From Pyronema omphalodes (taxonomy: Eukaryota > Ascomycota > Pezizomycetes > Pezizales > Pyronemataceae): 64,000 bases of DNA. Below are positions 58,550 to 64,000 of the stretch, piece after piece; positions within the stretch are counted from its first letter, which is position 1; the number at the start of each line of letters is the position of its first letter. The notes under the pieces are model-generated. The model was not told the origin of the DNA and ran no database searches. It saw only the letters and a program-made list of their open reading frames with translations. The position numbers were made by a program, and so were the translations under genes. The stretch is taken from positions 434,001 through 498,000 of the forward strand of contig JAJJXM010000029.1 of the NCBI GenBank assembly GCA_024516155.1. The letters are read 5' to 3'.

Positions 58550-60129
58550 CTTCAATATTAGTTGACTATCTGTAGACTTGACTATAACGATGTTGTGGTT
58601 GATATGGTGAGACGAAATACTTTGGAAGAGCGAAGATTTTGGGGGTAAGTCACCAATCACGCAGCAAAAAATGACGTCGATTTGTGCGAACTACTACATG
58701 AATTGTGACTGTCATTTCTGTTTTGTTTCGGTTTCCGGGAGACTCGGATAATGACTGTGACGGCCAATTCGTTTTGCTTCGGGTTCCGGGTACCTGAGAG
58801 TATGGCTGTGACTGTGGCTACAACTTCGGCTGCAGCTTCAGCTTCGGCACGGCATACGGGCCCTTTTTTTTTTCGAGTTTCGAAGTTGTTGCGTCATTGA
58901 AGGCTTGGGATTAAAAATTCCGTGCACCAAAATTGCCCGAGACTCAGCTTTCATTCCACCAATGGAACAACAGAATGATGAAGTAAATACTCATGGTGAA
59001 AATAATTCCGCACTTTTATTCTATAAAAAAATAAACGCCGCATATTTCATGCACCTCGCGCGAAATAAAGAAGCACATCGATTCGTCACGCATGCACGCA
59101 TGTACGCCATGAGCGATAAGCGACAACCGAACGAAGCGATAACCGCACGAAGCGGGCCGGCGACTACATAACCCTAGCACATCAACGCATATCGAAGGAT
59201 ACCCAAAACGACATAAACTTAACTCTAATAAATCTCTAATAAATCTCCATCATCCCCATCAATTGACTTCACAAAACTCTGCAAAATTTCAAGAAGAATG
59301 TTCCTCAAATTCAAATTTCCATCGCCTCTTTGGCCGCTATGTAGATATTTAGAAGTCCTCGTAGGTGTCATCGACCGCCGAGACGCGAAGATTTCGCGTG
59401 ACGTCGTTTCATTAGCGCATACGCGACAAGCGGTAACTACCGTCCGCTAACACGAGAGCCGCATCCCATCTAAGCTCCATGTAGTTGGTAGATATGATAG
59501 GGCTGAAAGCCTACAGAGCTATGAATGGCATAGCGTCATTCGTGTGCACACGCGACAGAGGACACATCAACGAATTTGTGAGATAATAAGCAGATCCCAT
59601 GGTGCTGCGAAATTGATAATGTAGTCAAAGCTATATATTGACAGAGCGAAATATGAAACAGCAAGCTGTATAGACGTTATCAATCGTTTTCGATGAATTC
59701 GGATATATAGAATTAAAATACGAGCATCAATTGATATGGACATCCACAGCTTTAATTGTCGGGAGGTACAACTCAAGTTGTGAAGGATGCTAGATATGGT
59801 ATTCCAAAATTCCGCCGTCATGAGGTATGTTCTTTGAAGTATACTCGTACTTATCCCTATTTTACTAATCATTCTTCCCGTTTCCGCTGCCTATTCCATT
59901 TCGGAAGCCGGACACGCCTCGGTAGAAGAGTGTAGTCCCGCTACGAGTTCCTTTTCGTGGCAGCGGCTGTAAGTCAGCCACGCGAAGGCTTGCGGCAATA
60001 CTATGTGACCGTTTTCTTGACGCTAGCTTCGTAGCTTCTATAAAATGTCATTTCCACGCTCTCATGCGTAAAAATTTTCAAATCAATCAGTCGAAATCTA
60101 AAGATATTGTCCAACAACTTTAAGCAAGA
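58550..60129. promoter_or_regulatory. Shared divergent promoter of the two large secreted genes
   Basis: 1580 bp separate the two start codons. Near 58705-58810 a segment of about 55 bp is imperfectly repeated in tandem (CTGT...TTTTG[TC]TTCGG[GT]TTCCGGG...GTATGGCTGTGACTG). A CGAAGCG-rich patch (59120-59160) and CGCGAC/CGCGTGACG words (59380-59420) also stand out. No known binding site assigned and no gene seen. Confidence 0.5.
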
Positions 60130-63100
60130 ATGAAGTCCTCTAAGAGAGCTTACCTTTTTCTAATTCTCTATTGCATTTCCTGGCAAGCAATTGCAGCCCC
60201 CTTTATTTCTACCACTCCCTCCTCTCTGGGCGTACTTTTATCTACCGTTGCACTCTTCGTCAGCTCCAGTATTGCCGCCCCGATTTCGCAGCCAAATGGC
60301 TATAATAATAACAATGGTTTGTTCGACCTTCGGCTATATTGATGCTGTAGATTTTCATTAACATTGGCGACAATAGGTATTCAATCTAAAAAGGACTTTA
60401 TAGCTCCCACAGTTCTGGGCTTGAGTTGCAACTCCCCAGAGCGTCATCCGTCAGGCAGCCACCATAACGTTCCCGATATCGTTGTATCTCCTAACCTGAA
60501 TGGCGACATCGATGATCAGCTAGTTGCTTCTTCTCGCATTCTTAAACGTGGAAGCTGGATTTCGCCTACAGTGTCAGACCTGCCATCTTGGTCTAACACT
60601 TGGGACTCTGTCACCTCGTCTGTTAGCAATGTAGTATCCTCGGCCAAGTCCTGGTGGTATGGGGACGGCAACTCACCTGCTACTGCGTCGGCCCCCGTTG
60701 CTATCATCGAGCCAGACATGCCCTCGCTGTCCGCTCCATCCCAACATGGATTATGGACAAAGGTTACAGACTGGTGGAATGGTAATTCTGCGGATATAAC
60801 GACTTCTCCGACTGCTTCTGTTCCTTCCGAGCAGGTGAACGGTAACGGATTCCTTTCTGGGCTGCGAAACTGGTGGAATGGCCAAACTACGTCAACGCCC
60901 GATGTTGCTCTTCTTGACGTATCTACGCCTGATATTCCGGTACCGAACTTTGACACACCCCTTAACGCCATTGAGATACCAACCCCCGGCATCATCATTC
61001 CCGATGGATGGATGGAGAATTCGTTTTCGGAGATGGCTCTTCCCGAAATTGTACCTCCCGAAATTTCTCTTCCGGAAATTCTTCCTCCCACGATATCCCC
61101 TCCTGAACTTCCCGTTGAAGAGATTTTACCAGCTTCCGACCCAATTGCCGATGAATTGCTTGACTGGCATAACACATACAATCCCGATCTCTGGGAGTCT
61201 GTGCCAAATGAACCTATAGAGAACTTGGACGAAAATGTTGCAGCGCCTCAGGTAATGACTGACCTGCAAAATTCCAACGAGGCGGATGCCCAGGAAAATA
61301 CATACAATTTCGATCTCTGGGAGTCTGTTCACAATGAACCTGTGGAGAACAATTTGGTCGACAACGCTCCAACGCCTCAGGTAATGACTGACCAGCAAAA
61401 TGTCTACGACGAGGGTGTTCAAGAATCGATAACTGCTGAAGTGGAGGAATACCATCTGGATAATGACGTTGTGACCCCACAGGAGTTTTCCGACTGGAGT
61501 CGGTTTTATGACCCTGACCTTGGAGAATCCATCTCAACGGATATTTCCCAGCAAGTCACCGCTGCTAACCCCAGCCTTATCGACGAGACTCTCCCAGCTA
61601 CCTCGGCTCCCGCCCCCAAATCCCTTGATACCGTTCAATCTTCTCCACAGGCTGAAATAATCGATACCCATTTGGAAGTTTCTTCAGAGACCGCACCAGA
61701 CACCTCAAATTCTCACCCTATTATCCAGGCTTCACAGGATAGTGTAGCGGAAGAATTGGCGGATTGGAAAAATTCTTTCAATCCTGATCTCTGGGAGTCA
61801 GACCAAACGGATATCTCCCAGCAAGTCGCTGCTGTTCCAAATCTTATCGACGAGCCCCTTCCAATGATCTCGGTTCCCACCTCTGACTCCTCCGCCGCCG
61901 TTCTATCTTCTCCACAGTCTGACATCAGCACCTCGTCCGATATTAATTTAGAAACTCCTTCAAAGCCCGCATCGGATACCTTTGTTTCTACCCCGGTAAT
62001 CGTTGAAGCTTCTCAGGATGCCGTGGCCGAAGAATTCGTGGATTGGGTCAATTTCTACGACCCAACTCTATGGGACTCGGATCCGATAGATGTCTCCCTA
62101 CAAGTCTCGTCTAATTCCGATCCTATGCCAATCGTTGAAGCACCAAGGGATAAAGGCAAGGGAAGGGAGATCTTGAGAGATGATCCGGCGGTAACGGATA
62201 ATGTTGTTCCACTTACGGCGATACGGGTTCCTAAAGATGGTATCAGAGCCCCACCACCTTCGTTTGCCCAATACGACAGACTTGGGAACATTTACGACTT
62301 TGCCGGACCCAGCCGTACTCCGGACGTACCGCATGACTCGTTAGCCGGTCTCAGATCTTATCTTTCCGATAGCAAGGAAGTCGAAGGGCTAAGAGCAGGA
62401 CCAGTCTCAGTTCCAGAGGACGAGGGACCGGCAGAGTACGTTTACGAGGGAGAGCGTATACCCAATATCGAAGGATATCGTGATTCCTTTGCCGGGCTAC
62501 AGATTCTTCGTGGTCCTTGGGATGGTTTGAGGGCTCCCCAAAATTCCATCAGCGATGATACCGGTCTTAATTCAGCGGATCAGAAGATTGTTACCGAAGA
62601 GCCGGAGAGCATGGAACTTACGAATTCTTTACCAATAGCTGATGAACTCCTCGACTGGCGAGACTTCTACGATGGGGATTGGTCAGAGTCACCGCTGGTC
62701 GAGTCAAACTACGACATTCAGGTACCTGCCGAGGATTCACCTGTCGAGTTATCGACGATGTTGCAACAACCAACCATTAACGCGGTGCTGACCGATCCGG
62801 AGGAGCCTGAAAAATCTCAGCCCTCTATTTATGTATCAGACGACACTGGGTTCACCCTGGGTCAGAATACGATATTCGAAGAGCCAGAAATCATGGAACC
62901 TTTCGACCTCTCTTCAGTTCCCGAGGAGTTTCTGAACTGGAGAAACCTATATGATCCGGATCTGATAGAGTCACCGTCGGTGGGTTCCCATACGGGTCCT
63001 GACGATTCTGTGGAGAATGCATTACTCGGGGTACCCACGGTTTCGGAGCCATCCCTTGACTACCAGCCCGTTTTGGAAGAGCCGCAATCATCACTGCCTT

Positions 63101-64000
63101 CAAACGATATATCACAGGATGGTCTGTTCATGTTAGATAGGAACGTCCTGTTCACTGAACCGGAAATTATGGATGCGACGGAATTTTCCCCTATTCCTGA
63201 GGGGCTCTCCAACTGGAGAGACCTGCAAGACCCTAACTGGAGAGAATCGCCGCCGGCGGGTCCTCGTACGGATTTTGACAGCTCTGCGGAGAACGTACTC
63301 ATTACAATACCCTCCAATACAGAAAACCCGTCCTTCCAGATACCACAGTTAGTCGCGGAAGTATTACCGGACAACGAAGTCCCGCTGAATAGCATTATGG
63401 TGTCCGAAGAGACAGATACAATGCTTTCTTCAGATTTGTCAGCCATCCCCGAGGAGCTCACAAATTGGCGGGACTTTTATAATCCCGATCGGATGGAGTC
63501 CTTGCCATTGGATTCCAGCATTGACTTCGAAGTACACCCTCATAATTCACCCATGGAGGTACCGCCGGTCGTCGAACAGCCTGTAGCAGAAGTTGGACCA
63601 GTCCAATCAACTCCTGTCGTGGAAGTGACGGAAGCATTAGAACTCAATCCAAGACCGAACAATGTGGACGTTTCTCATAGCAACCTCTCGCCGATTTCAC
63701 CAGAGCAACCCGATTTACAAGATCAACAGAATCCCGCTGTGTGGACACCGGAACCGATGTTCCAGGAAGACATGCATTATCTAGATATGGCGCCAATTTC
63801 GCAGGAGCTCCAAGATTGGCAAAATCACTTTGATCCAGATTTATGGGGACCGGAGCCGATAGTTCTGAGCGCGGATTTCGAAGAAGCCGCAGTTCCTCCA
63901 TCCACCGAGTTACCAATAATATCTCAAGATCCCGAAGTTAAAGTTGGATCCGTTGATGTACCAACGCTCCTTGAGGAATCAGTAGCTACGACACCGGAGC
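60130..64000 (+). CDS. Large secreted Kex2-type, Trp-repeat protein (right member), 3' end outside window
   Basis: Exon 1 (60130-60316) and exon 2 (60377 to the window edge, no stop) join in phase across a 60-nt intron (GTTTGT...CATTAACATT...CAATAG), giving at least 1270 residues. The N-terminus has two hydrophobic stretches, each ending Ala-Ala-Pro (about residues 8-24 and 33-50). One KR pair lies at residues 119-120 (ILKRGSW). Then comes the module shared with the left gene: LPSWSNTWDSVTSSV, SAKSWWYGDG (151-160), GLWTKVTDWWNG (187-198) and GFLSGLRNWWNG (220-231). An isoleucine/proline-rich stretch follows (PPEISLPEILPP), and from residue about 320 a repeat region with about ten copies of E-E-L-x-[DN]-W-x-x-x-[FY]-[DN]-P-[DT]-L-W-E-S. 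Very acidic; few cysteines. Function unknown. Confidence 0.85.
61144..63855 (+). repeat. Protein-level repeat array, unit about 95 codons
   Basis: Trp motifs begin near 61147 (DELLDWHNTYNPDLWES), 61486, 61747 (EELADWKNSFNPDLWES), 62032, 62638, 62923, 63202, 63460 and 63799, with a partial one at 61291. Spacings are mostly 258-342 bases, with one gap of about 606 where a copy has probably been lost or replaced. Linkers between motifs are divergent, so the array is old at DNA level but the motif is kept. Confidence 0.85.

Noticed and set aside
60516..61181. 221-codon minus-strand frame opposite the right large secreted gene
   Set aside because: The plus frame carries the signal peptide, intron and Trp repeats. 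The minus frame is its complement shadow, with Ser/Gly bias.

Overview
The window reads as nuclear DNA of a filamentous ascomycete (Pezizomycotina; I cannot place the order). Evidence: short introns (about 49-117 nt) with GT...CTAAC...AG signals, single-copy fungal housekeeping genes (TVP23, LCL3, NOP14, NIC96), a Zn2Cys6 transcription factor, a Tad1-like LINE and secreted proteins with dibasic KR (Kex2-type) sites. All identifications come from reading motifs; no database search was possible.

Layout. 1-4038: a LINE retrotransposon running in from the left edge, frameshifted in a C9 tract. 4.0-12.6 kb: repeat territory. It holds a tandem unit of about 2 kb (5655-9442 and 9443-11500), the first copy enlarged by a 1000-bp hAT DNA transposon (7151-8150). 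The hAT is itself split by a 211-bp retroposon with a 15-bp target duplication. 12.6-30 kb: a compact gene block with a four-exon secreted protein, TVP23, an AT-hook protein, LCL3, an anchored helical protein, NOP14, NIC96, a 39-residue membrane peptide and a small Cys-rich protein. 30-37.9 kb: sparse DNA with two more 5'-truncated retroposons bearing perfect target duplications (32824-32969, 33129-33237), a small secreted Cys protein and an acidic protein. 37.98-41.1 kb: a Zn2Cys6 regulator. 41.1-54.6 kb: gene-poor, microsatellite-rich DNA. 54.6-64 kb: two very large secreted proteins transcribed away from a shared 1.6-kb intergenic region.

The most interesting object is this last divergent pair. 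Both proteins have a signal peptide, an N-terminal segment, one KR site and then an alignable module with PSWS/PTWS, SA(K/R)SWW(K/Y)GD and G(L/V)W..V..WW(R/N)G motifs, followed by long acidic repeat tails. The right-hand member carries about ten copies of a Trp motif (E-E-L-x-x-W-...-Y-[DN]-P-D-L-W-E-S) spaced about 95 residues apart. I recognise no family for them. The central block supplies nuclear and secretory housekeeping (ribosome biogenesis, nuclear pore, Golgi membrane) and has no obvious pathway link to the secreted pair.
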